In this document: piece after piece, positions 11,002-21,046 of the stretch
Position numbering within the stretch: position 1 is the stretch's first letter
Layout of the letters: every line of letters starts with the position of its first letter
Origin: Mya arenaria
Lineage: Eukaryota; Mollusca; Bivalvia; Myida; Myidae
Direction of reading: 5' to 3'
Assembly: GCF_026914265.1 (NCBI RefSeq)
Contig: NC_069135.1
Coordinates: forward strand, 32,098,756-32,162,755
Length of the DNA: 64,000 bases
Program-made: the position numbers and the translations under genes
The notes under the pieces: model-generated
The model's input: only the letters and a program-made list of their open reading frames with translations
Told to the model about the DNA's origin: nothing
Databases searched by the model: none

Positions 11002-11195
11002 TCATTCTCCTTTAAAAACAATACGACTTATTTGTCTTAGTATGTCCTATTATAGGAAACTGTATGTAATATATGTCCACTTTGTTTATATATATATATA
11101 TGTTTAATTAATTGTTTGTTAAAGCGTTATTGTTCTGATCACATGGTTGTAATAACCCATGATCTAAAATAAATCTTGAAATCTTGAAATCTTGA

Positions 11196-12011
11196 AGTTT
11201 ATGATTAGCGAAGCAATAGAGGGTGAAAAAAAGAATATTTTTTTTCCAGACACCAAAAAGCGTAGTAAGTTTGCAACATGAGCGTGTCTGTCCTTCTGTT
11301 AGTCCTATTACCATTTACGCAACATTCCTTTTTGTATACGAGTGTTATCCGGATGTTTAACAAAATGAAACAAGCTTGCGGTGATGTCACTGCTAAAAAT
11401 AATCCATTATTTTGATGAATTTTACATGTACCTTTGGCGAAATTTCGTACGCTTTTAATAAACGTCACAAAGTGTCCAGATATTTCTTTTGGTTGTTATT
11501 AAAACGGAATTAGCTAGCTGCAGGTGAGATATCTAGAACCACAGAAAATGAAGTTAAATGTTTAATTTTCAGAGGATCACAGAGATTCAGTGGCTGAAAG
11601 TATATAAGTGGTAGAGAAGAAGGTACACATACGATTAGGAGGGAATTGCTAGCAAATGGCAAGGCATGCGGTCTGGAATGTTATAATAGTATCCTGAATC
11701 TGAATTTGACAGTTATTTGGTTTATTAGTTGGCCCTCACTGGTCGGGGGTGGAGGTGGGGTCGGGGGTGGGGGTGGGGTAAAACTCAGATCAGTGGGGTA
11801 GTTCTCAGATTCAGTATCATATTCAAGTACAGAAGTTTCCCTGTTTCCTAAATGTTACAAAATAAACATGCACCAGAACAGTTCAACACTAGAAATTTTG
11901 GTTAAAAAGGGGTTAAATTCAACCCCACAAGGGGCATTGGTCCCTAACTGGGGAAGGACACCCAGACTACCCCCCCCGCCTACTTTTGGGATCTTCCCTG
12001 CTACTTCAAAA
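11196..12011. other. 3' remainder of the hAT-like element
   Basis: Non-coding sequence lies between the LINE tail and the right inverted end. It includes a G-rich tract at about 11742-11779 made of GGGG and GGGGG runs separated by T/A/C, which fits a G-quadruplex pattern, and a C9 run near 11971. Short open frames here have no family resemblance. Confidence 0.6.
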
Positions 12012-12034
12012 CATTTCTACACCCCTGATTCCAT

Positions 12035-12212
12035 TTTATATTTTATCAACTATTTGATAGTTTCAAAAACATTGCCAAATGTCAGTACTTAAATACAAAT
12101 GTATATAAATACAGGTCATGCATAGACCGTTCATATTAATTATGGTACCATAAAATATATGGTAATATATAATCATTTATATCAATTATTCATATATAAA
12201 ATACTATATCAG
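12035..12212. other. AT-rich intron end
   Basis: AT-rich sequence between the inverted-repeat element and the next candidate exon; nothing recognised. Confidence 0.5.
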
Positions 12213-12352
12213 ATACAAGCCAAACCTCCCGACGGAGACTCTTCCAAAACATGTTATCCACGTTAAACCTGCCTTCACCGAAGACATTGCCGACGACGAC
12301 GATTCTGGCCCTTACTGTGCCTTTATGGCCGGTGGCAGAGAGGATTAAAGAG
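12213..12352 (+). CDS. Candidate 3' exon of the C76-like gene
   Basis: An acceptor (CTATATCAG) and a donor (GAG|GTATGT) bound this exon. If it joins the exon ending at 5344 in phase 2, the frame reads YKPNLPTETLPKHVIHV and then an acidic IADDDDSGPYC stretch, stopping at TAA 12346-12348. This frame has the more gene-like codon choice. An acceptor 7 bp downstream (ACAAG|CC) would instead give a second frame that stays open and joins in phase 0 to the exon at 13254. I cannot decide between them without transcripts. The 6.8-kb gap to the previous exon is filled by inserted elements. Confidence 0.5.
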
Positions 12353-13253
12353 GTATGTACTATTAATCGCTATTCCATATACATTTTAAATAGTAATGTT
12401 TTTCCACTGGTTTTCTCTGAAATTTTACCAAAGTGGCAGTACGCTTTAAACGTTTAGAATGTAAAATACGACAGCATGAGTTCCCGCGATCACACAGGTA
12501 TACGTCTAAAACTCATTTAGAAAATGAGTTTAAACCTCAACTGCAGCGATGCATGTTCATGTTGCTGTAAAAACAAGAACACAAACAAATACACAAAGTA
12601 CACATGTACAAGCAGGGGCGGCTCCAGGGGTCCATTTTAGAGGGGGCATAACCTAGGGGCGTAATGGGACTTTTAAATTACGCCCTCCCCCACGTCAGAA
12701 CCTAAATTTATATGGTTTACAGTGTTAACAGGTGTTACTCCCAAGACAATTTTAACCATTTAGAGTCCAAAATGGTGCATTCTGGGCGTATTTTATCAGT
12801 TTTTTTCTCCTTTATAAAAACATGGACGATGTTCGGGGGGGGGGGGGGTGCACCCGCCCCTTAGGACGCTAGTGACACGTTAACATACAAGAACAAACGA
12901 GTACAATATCACATATAAGTTCATGGCAAAGTACACATACACGTTGAAGTACACATACAAATACACATGCAATATCACGTACACGTACCATACACGTACA
13001 AGTACACATATTAAACAGGTTAACTCTTTGGTTTAGTTACAGTTAGTCGATAACGTTTACTGATTGCGCAATCATTATCAAGTAGTGATTGATTTGCCAA
13101 TTTAATTAAACCAAACGATAAGCTTATCCAGTTTAATTTAAATGCCCCCTATTGACTTAGTAATGAGTGAGCTATATTTCTAAAAGCAATAGTCTATATC
13201 AGTTAGATTTTAGCATGTAAGTTAAGATTGAAAACACTTATGTATGGTTTCAG
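12353..13253 (+). other. Intron with hAT-like end and simple repeats
   Basis: About 12615-12890 holds a probable transposon remnant that begins CAGGGGCGGCTCCAGG and ends near a G13 run and CCGCCCCTTAGGACGC. At 12895-13012 there is a degenerate ACACGTAC/ACACAT simple repeat. No coding signal was seen. Confidence 0.5.
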
Positions 13254-13409
13254 ATAAAACCAGCTATACCACCCATGGTACGTGTTTCTACAGATCACCA
13301 CGCAACATTAGAAAACAATGTCACGGAAATCGTGCACAGGCGCTCCTTAAAAACAAAAGAGGTAGATTGTACAAACGTATCATGGGAAGTGGAAAAAGTC
13401 GTCGCTTAG
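13254..13409 (+). CDS. Candidate terminal exon of the C76-like gene
   Basis: After a clear acceptor (GGTTTCAG) the sequence reads IKPAIPPMVRVSTDHHATL and continues open for 51 codons to TAG at 13407-13409, with ordinary coding composition. It joins the previous candidate exon (donor at 12353) in phase 0. I recognise no domain. It ends one base before the minisatellite begins. It could also belong to another gene. Confidence 0.5.
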   Translation: MKPAIPPMVRVSTDHHATLENNVTEIVHRRSLKTKEVDCTNVSWEVEKVVA

Positions 13410-15300
13410 ACGGATGATACCGCCATGAGAACTATTCACCACAGATGATACCGCCATGTGAACTATTGACGGCGGATGATTTCGTCATGAAAACTATTGA
13501 CCGCGGATGATACCGTCATGGGAACTACATGTATTGACAACGGAAGATACCGCCATGATAAATATTGACGGCGGATGATACCGCCATGTGAACTATTGAC
13601 GGCGGATGATTTCGTCATGAAAACTGTTGACCGCGGATGATACCGTCATGGGAACTACATGTATTGACAACGGAAGATACCGCTATGAGAACTATTGACG
13701 GCGGATGATACCTCCATGGGAACTATTGACGGCGAATGATATCGTCATGAAAACTATTGACGGCGGATGATATCTTCATGAAAACTGTTGACCGCGGATG
13801 ATACCGCCATGGGAACTATTGACGGCGAATGATATCGTCATGAAAACTATTGACGGCGGATGATACCTCCATGGGAACTATTGACGGCGAATGATATCTT
13901 CGTGAAAACTATTGACGGCGGATGATATCTTCATGAAAACTGTTGACCGCGGATGATACCGCCATGGGAACTATTGACGGTGAATGATATCGTCATGAAA
14001 ACAATTGACGGCGAATGATATCGTCATGAAAACTATTGACGGCGGATGATATCTTCATGAAAACTGTTGACCGCGGATGATACCGCCATGGGAACTACAT
14101 GTATTGACGACGGAAGATACCGCCATGAGAACTATTTACGGCGGATGATACCGCCATGGGAACTATTAACGGCGAGTGATATCGTCATGTGAACTATTTA
14201 CAACGGATGATACCGCCATCGGGAACCACTGACGGCGAATGATACCGCCATGAAACATATTCGACGGCGGATGATACTGCCATGAAACATATTCACTATG
14301 GATGATACCGCCATGAAACCTATTCACTAAGGATGATACCGCCATGAAACCTATTCACTATGGATGATACCGCCTTGGGAACTATTGACGGCGTATTATA
14401 TCGTCATAGGAAATATTGAAGGCAGATGATACCGGCATTGGAACTATTGACGGCGGATGATACCACCATGACAAACTTTGACGGCGGATGATACCGCCAT
14501 GACAAACTTCGATGGCGAATGCTATCGTTATGGGAACTATTGACGACGGATGATACCGCCATGGGAACTATTGAGAGCAGATAACTGCCATGAGAACTAT
14601 TGACGGCAGATAATTACGCCATGGAAACAATTGACGGCAGATGATACCGCCATGAAAACTATCAACGGCAGATAATACCGCCATGTGAACTATTGACAGC
14701 GGATGATACCGCCATGAGAACTTTTCATGGCGGATGATACCGCAATGGGAACTATTGGCGGCGGGTGATACCGCCTTTGGAACTATTGACGGTGGATGAT
14801 ACCGCCATAGGCACTATTGACGGCGGATGAAACCGCCATTGAATAATTGACGGCGGATGATATCGCCATTGAAATAAATGACGGCGGATGATAACACCAT
14901 CGGAAATATTGCCGGCAAATGATAACTCTACGGGAAATATTGACGGCTGGTTATAACGCAATGATACTTATTAACGGCGGATGATAACACTATGGAAACC
15001 TTTGAAGGCGGATAAGAACGCAATGGGAATTAATGAGTGATATCGCTAGTGGAAACTATTAACAGCTGATAACATTGCTGTTGAAACAATTGACGACGGA
15101 TGATACCGCCATGGGAACTTTTGAAGGCGGATGATACCGCCATGAGAACTTTTGACGGTGGATCATATCGCCATGGGAACTATTGACGGCTGATGATACC
15201 GCCATGGGAAACATTAACGGCGGATGATACCGCCATGATAATTTTTGACGGCGGATCATATCGCCATAGGAACCATTGACGGCGGATGGTATCGCCATTG
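13410..15300. repeat. 31-bp minisatellite with palindromic core
   Basis: Roughly 60 tandem copies follow the pattern GGCGGATGATACCGCCATGG plus GAACTATTGAC. The core GGCGGATGATACCGCC is a hairpin with a 5-bp stem and 6-base loop. Many variants keep the pairing or change it (for example GGCGAATGATATCGTC). Groups of about four variant units recur in order near 13440-13700 and 13740-14100, so there is a higher-order structure of about 130 bp. The array decays from about 15300 to 15480. Open frames on either strand here are artefacts. Confidence 0.95.
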
Positions 15301-15479
15301 GACTTCTTTACTTGATTTGGATGAGAACGCAAAGGGGATTAATGAAAGCCATTGAAACTTTTGACGGCAAAGAGAATGCATCGGATATAAGTGACCGGTA
15401 ATGATAATGCCACTTGACGTATTGACGTTTGAATATAACGGCACGGAGATTGACGGAGGAGAGAGATGGCGCCACGGAA

Positions 15480-16049
15480 AGCACCGGAAGGTAATGATGC
15501 AGTTTCTATTGATGGCTGAGGTATAGCGTCAAAAGAAACGAAGATACAAACAGTGAAATATTGTTTGTGGATGCCTTATAAACATTTATTGCAAAATAGT
15601 ATGTTACGATTGCGCCGTGAGGTTAAACGGCGGATTCGTATTATGGGTGCTTTTGAAGCCAGAAAACCATGGCATATGGAAACGATTAACGACAATTTAC
15701 TGCAAAATAATGCGGCTAGATGTTTATGTCACGGAGCCTTTCAAAGATGGAACAGACCGTTGTATAAACTATTAAATGTCCTCACAGAGCTAAAGACGGC
15801 TGTTGAAACTTCGGAGACTATTGGAGTCGGAATATTCAATCCATAATTCGTCTACACTAATTGACTTTGTGTATACCCATTTTGATATTGGCATTGTTAG
15901 CAATTGCTTGTTTATTGTAAAAAATAAAAAAGCTAGTTTTGTTTTTAAATTCTGTTCCTTTTTTTAAACCAGAGTTGCACAAAGTGAGACCTGAAAATAG
16001 GAATGACGTAGGTCGTTGTTCGTACTAGCGGGCGGCACCAAAATCATTT
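15480..16049. other. No supported feature
   Basis: An open frame of 97 codons at 15553-15846 lacks an ATG start (it begins GTG), shows no motif, and partly echoes the decayed minisatellite. I do not call it a gene. Confidence 0.5.
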
Positions 16050-16760
16050 ATGGTATTCAAAAATTTTAAGGTTGACATTTTGCGACGAAACTTGGTCATA
16101 AGGAAGAGTTTATGGAGACCTTTCATGGGATTGCCTCTCGGGTCACTAGGATTAAGTTAAAAGTCACTGTTACATAAAAAAGGAAAACCGTCGGTACTGA
16201 ATATCTTTAGTTAAGAAAAAACTTGGAATAAAAGGAGAAATGATGGAGAAATGTAATAACATTGCGAATTTGGCCCCAAGGGTCAAGGTCAAGGTCACTG
16301 CTACTAAAAATAGAAAAACGGTATAAACAAATTAACTTCAGTTAGGGTTGACATAGTATGACCAAACTTGGTATATATGAATATGTATAGAGACATTTCA
16401 CGAGTGTGCATTTTAGGCTTCTTAGATCAAGGTCAATATTACTGTTTCTAATATTAGAAAACGATTTGTACTGAATTACTTTAGTAACGGGTGTCATATA
16501 GCGACCACATTCTATATAATTCGTCACCTTAGTGCAATAACTCAATAACTGCATATAGAAGAAGAAGCAAGATAGCGAGTTCTTGCGCTAAGGTGACGAT
16601 ATAGAAAGTGTACGGAGACCTTTTTGGCTCCAAGGGTCAAGGTCACTGTGTTACTAGAAAAGGAAACACAGGTGTAAATAACTTAAGTGAGTGTATGAAA
16701 ACCCTTCATGGGATTCATTAAGGGATCCTCTAGAGTAAGTTTCCACGGCCTTCAACCCGG
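16050..16760. repeat. AGGTCA-rich degenerate repeat, about three units
   Basis: Units share phrases such as GACGAAACTTGGTCATA / GACCAAACTTGGTATA, GAGACCTTTCATGGGATT, and CAAGGGTCAAGGTCAAGG followed by TCACTG and a run of A. They recur near 16070-16290, 16340-16470 and 16600-16740. I remember similar repeats as very common in bivalve genomes. The AGGTCA word is the nuclear-receptor half-site, but here it may be a repeat accident. Confidence 0.65.
16510..16606. repeat. Inverted repeat inside the AGGTCA-rich region
   Basis: TTCTATATAATTCGTCACC and TTAGTGCAA at 16510-16537 are matched by the complement at 16583-16606 (TTGCGCTAAGGTGACGATAT and AGAA), with one 3-4 base bulge. The loop is about 45 bases. 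It could be a small foldback element or a cruciform-forming site. Confidence 0.7.
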
Positions 16761-17903
16761 TTAAACAGTGGACGCGGAAAGGGAATGGCAGAGATAAGGG
16801 AACACACTGATAGACAATGCCATATTACACTTTTTATTACGTTCGTACAACGTTATAACATAAAAACGAACAAAGGTTCAACGAAAAACGGTGTTCATAG
16901 AAACTCTAGTGATAATATGTTTTTCTATGACACTCGTGAAATAAAAAACGATCTTTCACTGAATTAGACAAATATCCTCTATATAATAATACCTCGAGTA
17001 AATCTTTTTTTCGTTTAATGTTGTAATCAATAGTTTTGTTCAGGCTTTTTATATTAAATTTAACAGGCAAAACTATGTAATTTATTTGTAATAACGGAAT
17101 AACTGAGATGAAATATTCGAATATTACGAATACAGCATTAAATGTATAAGTAGTACAGACATATAAAAATGAAAAAGGGTAAGCATAATCAAGACATTTA
17201 ACTGTAAGACATAATAGTAGAGTACATTACTTTTTTTATGTAAATGGTAACGTATCAGGGGTGAGTTTTTAGACGATCGTTAAGGCGGTCGTTAGCTGAT
17301 TTTTGTAGTACGACCAAAATTACCGATCGACACCGTTTCAGAGACGCAACATGCACCTGCTTTATCGTTGATTCTGATCGTCACCTTCGACCGGCTAGAG
17401 GCACTCGTAAACTTAACGATCAAGAGAGCGCATGACGATTTTCTCCATATTAATGTATATTTTTACTTTTTATCAACATTTGAGGGTTTAATATCGCGTG
17501 TACCACGTTCGCTGTGTGGAATTTTCAAACAACTTCTAAAAATAGCTCAAACCAGTACGAATTGTTCTATTTCCACCAATCTGTCAAGGATTTAACTGTA
17601 GAATATGTAAGCTTTTTGTTATATTTAGCTAATGCGCTAACATTGTGTACATCTTACACATGGAATATGAGGTAGAATCTGATTTGCTTTTTTTTGCTAT
17701 TAACATGTCCTTTATAAACACTTCTCGATATTTATATGTTTCGGATGGATTTTAATTCAGATAAATAATTGCCTGTACAAAATAAACAGATTTCGATGTA
17801 GCCTCTATGGCATGTAGTCAGTGAATTATTAAACAATGTTACCATTTAATCATGTCATGATAAAACATTCAATTATTTTTCTTCAAGTTACACATCTTAT
17901 GCT
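16761..17903. other. AT-rich sequence, nothing supported
   Basis: No coding, RNA or repeat feature was recognised on either strand. Short open frames (60-75 codons) are without motif. Confidence 0.5.
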
Positions 17904-18196
17904 CCAGTCAATTATAACTACGGCTCCCCCAGGTCCGGGGAATAACGGGGACTTTGACTTTCGGTCCAGGCAACCCCGACTAAAATCCCCGCCCTGCGGG
18001 GATGAACTGATGGTAAAATCCCCGCCAAATGCCACCGCGTCCACGGGATATTAGGTTAGGCCCATTTACCGCTCTATTTTGCACGAAGACAAAACCATCG
18101 CATTCACCGGGCACTGCGGGGCCACCTGAAAGGTAAAAACACGGCCCATTTCCCCGGTATACCCCGGACCTGGGGGCCATGGTTACAATTGACTGG
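17904..18196. mobile_element. MITE with about 48-bp inverted ends
   Basis: The left end, CCAGTCAATTATAACTACGG and on through CCCCCAGGTCCGGGG, is mirrored by the right end, CCCCGGACCTGGGGG through TTACAATTGACTGG. The pairing covers about 48 bp with few mismatches. The 293-bp interior is GC-rich with further CCCCGC/GCGGGG pairing. No coding capacity. The superfamily and target duplication are unclear. Confidence 0.85.
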
Positions 18197-18230
18197 TGCA
18201 ATAATCTGATGCTAAGTCTGTAAATATACT

Positions 18231-18709
18231 CAGTGTGTGTATACCACGTGATAAATTGCGTCATAAATGCTACATCGGAAGGCAATATTTTGCTTCGAAT
18301 GAAGACTTTAAACAAAGATAATTTCAATATTTCTTCACGATTTTAAATAAAAAAATAGCGCAGTCTACGCCGCTTACGGAGCACCGCCTTCGGTCTTTTA
18401 CCAGAGTTTGATTGAGAATTTAGTTTCTTAAAACACTTCAAAAGACCTTTTCACAATACGGCCGTCCGACGGAGCACTGTCAAAACATTATTTTAGAAAT
18501 AGGTTTGTCGAAGTGTTTGATGAAACTAATCACCTTCTCAAACTTCAGTAATTAAACGAAGGCGGGGCTCTTTTAGCGGCATAGACTGCCCTTTGTTTTA
18601 TATAAAATGGTGTAGTGAAAGAAAAGTTATCTTTGATTTATTTTAAGCAAAATGTTGCCTTCCGACGTAGCATATATGACGTAATTTATCACGTGGTATA
18701 CACAGACTG
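18231..18709. mobile_element. Foldback MITE with about 65-bp inverted ends
   Basis: The left end, CAGTGTGTGTATACCACGTG, and the following bases to TTTTGCTT are mirrored by the right end, which closes with CACGTGGTATACACAGACTG. The interior is also palindromic: GTCTACGCCGCTTACGGAG and GCGGCATAGAC pair, as do ACACTTCAAAAG and GAAGTGTTTG. The full 479 bp can fold into one long hairpin. It lies 34 bp from the preceding MITE. Non-autonomous. Confidence 0.88.
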
Positions 18710-18855
18710 AAACTGTACTGTAAGCAACACTATCACAACCACTTAATTGGTTTATTGGATATTTTAATACCCTGCACAATATCGGGTCACAATGTTTTCA
18801 TTTTTATTCATCTTCACTTGTAAAGGCTACTTGTTTTTTACTAAGGTATCACATG

Positions 18856-18916
18856 AGTGTGTGTGTGTGTGTGTGTGCGTGTGCGTGCGTGCGTGCGTGC
18901 GTGCGTCGTGCGAGCG

Positions 18917-18961
<45 letters not shown>
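18856..18961. repeat. (TG)n / (CGTG)n / (AG)n compound microsatellite
   Basis: A TG run passes into GCGTGCGT words and then about 20 AG repeats. Alternating purine-pyrimidine DNA next to a purine strand could adopt non-B forms. The Cys/Val and Arg/Glu frames are artefacts. Confidence 0.95.
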
Positions 18962-18964
<3 letters not shown>

Positions 18965-18967
18965 ACT

Positions 18968-19385
18968 ATGTACGTTTTTGTTGATACCAAACCAGTTTCA
19001 GTTTTGGTTTCAATAGTTTCAATAGTTACGAAACCAGTTTTGCTGGAAGTAACAAGTGCATGGATTAATATGTAGCTACTGATCTACACACTTACTATTA
19101 TAACCCTTTTCATTTAGCTCATTTGCCCAATGTCAGGCATTGTTATCAAAAAGATTGAGTTTCAACAAACTTGGTTGATCACTTTCCGCCATGTTGTTTT
19201 CGAAGTAAACTAGTGTTCGGATGGAAACCCAGGTAGGGGTTTTGATAGTTTCCAAAACCAGTTTTGGTTTTTGTTAAAAACGATTAAAACTGGTTTTGGT
19301 TTTATTTGAAACTATTACAACAAATACACAGTTCGTGAAAACGATATAAAACCGAAACCAGTTTATTACCAACAAGAACGCACTA
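18968..19385. mobile_element. Probable inverted-repeat element
   Basis: Left: TACGTTTTTGTTGATACC then AAACCAGTTT. Right: AAACCAGTTTATTACCAACA then AGAACGCAC. These pair imperfectly, and several AAACCAGTTTTGGTTT words sit in both orientations inside. I read this as an old MITE of about 420 bp; its exact ends are uncertain. Confidence 0.55.
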
Positions 19386-19955
19386 AGTTTGATGTTTTGT
19401 TGAGGTTACTCTATGGAACAATCATCAACATACCGAATACACACATCTTAAATATGAAACTTGGTAGAACATATCAGAGAAGTTATATCGGCACTATGTT
19501 CTTGTAACTTAAAAGGTGTACCATCTTTAGCAGTAGACATTTTTGTGTCTTAATCAGCTGTAGTCATCGAAATAGAAAAGTCAGAACTATGTATGACTTT
19601 ATTCTGATTCTTCCGGCCCCTCCCCAAGAAATGAATCCATTGTGTGGTTCAGACACTTATACAAATAAGATAAGTCATGAAACTAAACTTGATTAAAACT
19701 CTTCTGAAAAAGTTTTCTTCGCCATTATTTAGCGATTTATGATATAGCTTCACTTTAAATAAGCTTGATTAAAATATAAAGAATTGTGTGTTGTTTTAAA
19801 TTACAAGTTCTTATTTTACTGAGAGCATCATTCTCGACATATATGAAAGTGACCTTATCACAACAATAATAATAATATATACTTATCAAACATTAAGAGC
19901 AATAGCACTTTGTAAAATGCAGTGTGTTTTTTCAACATTAAAACATTTCTAAGAT
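19386..19955. other. No supported feature
   Basis: AT-rich sequence; nothing recognised. Confidence 0.5.
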
Positions 19956-20245
19956 CGCTACAACGTTTCAAAGCGGTCGGAAAACGAAATTGGTCGCTGC
20001 CCTTCGCTTGAGCATACACCAAAGACGGGTGCTACCAATTTGATCACTAAGTGGTTTCATTGATTTCCTAGAAGTCTCCAAGCGTTTTATTTCTGAAAAT
20101 TCGATTGGATTGTATTGTGATCAGTTTCTGTGACCTAACTGTGGTTGATCAGTTGTGAGGTGGTGATCGACCGTTGCTTTATCGGCGACTGGTTGCCAAT
20201 CGTTGAAAAGTGGTGTCAAAGCGTGCGCCGATTATTCGACATTTA
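19956..20245. repeat. Upstream module shared by several EGF units
   Basis: Sequence such as CAAAGCGGTCGGAAAACGAA, GATCACTAAGTGGTTTCATTG and TCGGCGACTGGTTGCCAATCG recurs ahead of other units at about 26975-27300, 30170-30340, 34945-35215, 45500-45900 and 51110-51500. Its position, 0.6-1.1 kb before signal-peptide exons A, B and E, reflects shared descent of the duplicated flanks. A regulatory role is possible but not shown. Confidence 0.7.
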
Positions 20246-20354
20246 ATTTGCAATATGCCACTTTTTATAAAATAATAATACCTGTTTGCGCATAACAGCA
20301 TCATTTTGTCAGCTCATAGCAACGATTTCTTTTTTATAATATCATCTTTTTACA

Positions 20355-20357
<3 letters not shown>

Positions 20358-20446
<89 letters not shown>
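20358..20446. repeat. (AT)n microsatellite
   Basis: About 44 AT repeats lie in the 5' flank of copy A. The corresponding places in the B and E flanks lack it. Confidence 0.95.
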
Positions 20447-20448
<2 letters not shown>

Positions 20449-21046
20449 GCGTAAAGACAAGAAAACAATCTGTACACCATCATGACTACAACATTTTTAT
20501 TTAGTCTTCCTACGTGTACAAAACACAACTCTCTTCTAAATAACAAATACATGCATGTAGTATGTTATCGGCGGTCGATCGCCAACTAATCACCGGTCAG
20601 TCCGCGTCCGGTCGCAACCATAAACAGAGGATTCGCAGATTATAGTTCAGTTACCGCTAACTATAGATGCACCCGTTTGTGGTACAACAATTCCCCAGAC
20701 GTTGAGAAACGTGCAGTGGAAGCCAGTTTCCTGTTTGGAGAAGTCTATTTCGAAATTACATATCATATGATTCCCCTAAAAATAAAAAAAATAAAAATTT
20801 AAAGAAACGTCTGCCCCGATGGAAAAAAAATCATGACCGTGCGTGTATGGTATTTGATACTTGTAATAAATACGTGAATAAGTTTTTATACGGTATTTAA
20901 TAACGCTAATCGATTGTTTTGATTTAAATTATCTATGAACATTATCATCTGATAAACTATGTTTACATTTGAGAGATATGTTCAACAATTACGATGTATA
21001 TAAATATATATTCAATTTTGAAAATATATGCACAAAAAATGTCAAA

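Larger units (their letters stand above)
5690..11195 (+). mobile_element. Near-complete LINE (non-LTR retrotransposon)
   Basis: The element carries an ORF1 (6118-6855), an ORF2 with endonuclease and reverse transcriptase (to 11001), and a 3' UTR ending in three tandem ATCTTGAA units at about 11172-11195 instead of a long poly(A). Such short tandem tails are typical of the CR1/L2/jockey-like groups. The 5' end is uncertain; a 7-bp word, AAGTTTA, at 5683-5689 and 11195-11201 is a weak candidate target duplication. One in-frame TAG separates the two ORFs. No other break is visible, so the copy is young. The clade is not assigned with confidence. Confidence 0.8.
5555..12027. mobile_element. hAT-like inverted-repeat element interrupted by a LINE
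   Basis: The ends are perfect 16-bp inverted repeats, CAGGGGTGTAGAAATG at 5555-5570 and its complement at 12012-12027. Each is directly abutted by the direct repeat ATTCCAT (5548-5554 and 12028-12034). A CAGGGG start and a 7-8 bp target duplication fit the hAT superfamily. No transposase frame is visible: the interior is mostly a non-LTR retrotransposon that must have inserted later, leaving perhaps 1 kb of original non-autonomous element. The whole composite sits in an intron of the C76-like gene. The boundaries are well supported; the family is inferred from the ends only. Confidence 0.75.

Noticed and set aside
12251-12457. 68-codon frame as a stand-alone gene
   Set aside because: Its first half is better read as an exon with a donor at 12353; the rest is intron.
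14752-15444. Minus-strand open frames with repeated MAVSS/RYHPPS phrases
   Set aside because: They are the complement of the 31-bp minisatellite, whose period keeps frames open by chance.
15553-15846. 97-codon open frame
   Set aside because: No ATG start, no motif, no splice context, and partial similarity to decayed minisatellite units.
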